From positions 1 through 12,495 of the forward strand of contig JAODBP010000067.1 in assembly GCA_025464025.1 (NCBI GenBank): a stretch of 12,495 nucleotides of DNA. The letters are read 5' to 3'. The number at the start of each line of letters is the position of its first letter. Position 1 is the first letter of the stretch. Of this stretch, positions 12,487-12,495 are shown in pieces. The notes beneath the pieces are model-generated. The model was not told where the DNA came from. It saw only the letters and a program-made list of their open reading frames with translations, and made no database searches. This DNA comes from Actinomycetes bacterium (GTDB lineage Bacteria > Actinomycetota > Acidimicrobiia > Acidimicrobiales > CADCSY01). A program made the translations under genes and the position numbers.

Positions 12487-12495
12487 CCGCCTCGG

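Noticed and set aside
1..12495. tRNA, rRNA, CRISPR, insertion sequence or phage attachment features
   Set aside because: No cloverleaf with a conserved T-arm, no regularly spaced repeats, no transposase or integrase motif and no compositional break were seen by eye.

Overview
The window is about 70% G+C, almost fully coding, and uses G/C-ending codons throughout. It looks like the chromosome of a high-GC actinobacterium. The gene families (DrrA-type ABC ATPase, TetR/P450 pair, SigG-like ECF factor, STAS gene) and several probable leaderless starts (a TANNNT box 6-8 nt before ATG/GTG) fit an Acidimicrobiia or Iamia-like lineage, but that placement is inference. No tRNA, rRNA, CRISPR array, insertion sequence or phage gene was seen, and no gene-free stretch exceeds about 100 bases.

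Left part (1-4555). The 5' part of a drug-export-type ABC ATPase (minus, runs off the left edge) follows a large secreted subtilisin-like S8 protease (minus). A divergent Fe(II)/2-oxoglutarate dioxygenase of the TauD/TfdA family (plus) shares an 81-bp promoter region with the protease.

Middle part (4586-6933). A TetR repressor (minus) and a cytochrome P450 (plus) diverge from a 63-bp region holding two near-identical inverted repeats exactly 21 bp apart. This is a strong candidate for a self-contained regulator/target pair. Hairpins lie in both convergent gaps that flank the pair. A PaaI-like hot-dog thioesterase (minus) follows on the far side of the P450.

Centre-right (6950-9619). A receiver-only response regulator (minus) diverges from a gene of the haem-dependent oxidative N-demethylase alpha-subunit family (DUF3445/HODM, plus). 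Two perfect palindromes (21 bp and 20 bp) sit between them. The HODM-like gene converges on, and overlaps by 59 nt, a solitary NuoF-like NADH dehydrogenase flavoprotein (minus). The NADH-oxidising flavoprotein could supply electrons to the haem enzyme, but nothing in the sequence proves this.

Right part (9672-12495). A small four-cysteine protein overlaps by 8 nt the start of a cytoplasmic GH1 beta-glucosidase. A SigG-like ECF sigma factor with a C-terminal SnoaL-like domain follows 30 bp later. Its 3' end overlaps by 102 nt a convergent STAS-domain gene that runs to the right edge.

The most interesting structures are regulatory (the tandem operators at 5202-5240 and the two palindromes at 7336-7400) and arrangement-based (the HODM/NuoF-like and sigma/STAS convergent overlaps). 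No clearly new multi-gene system is demonstrable from sequence alone.
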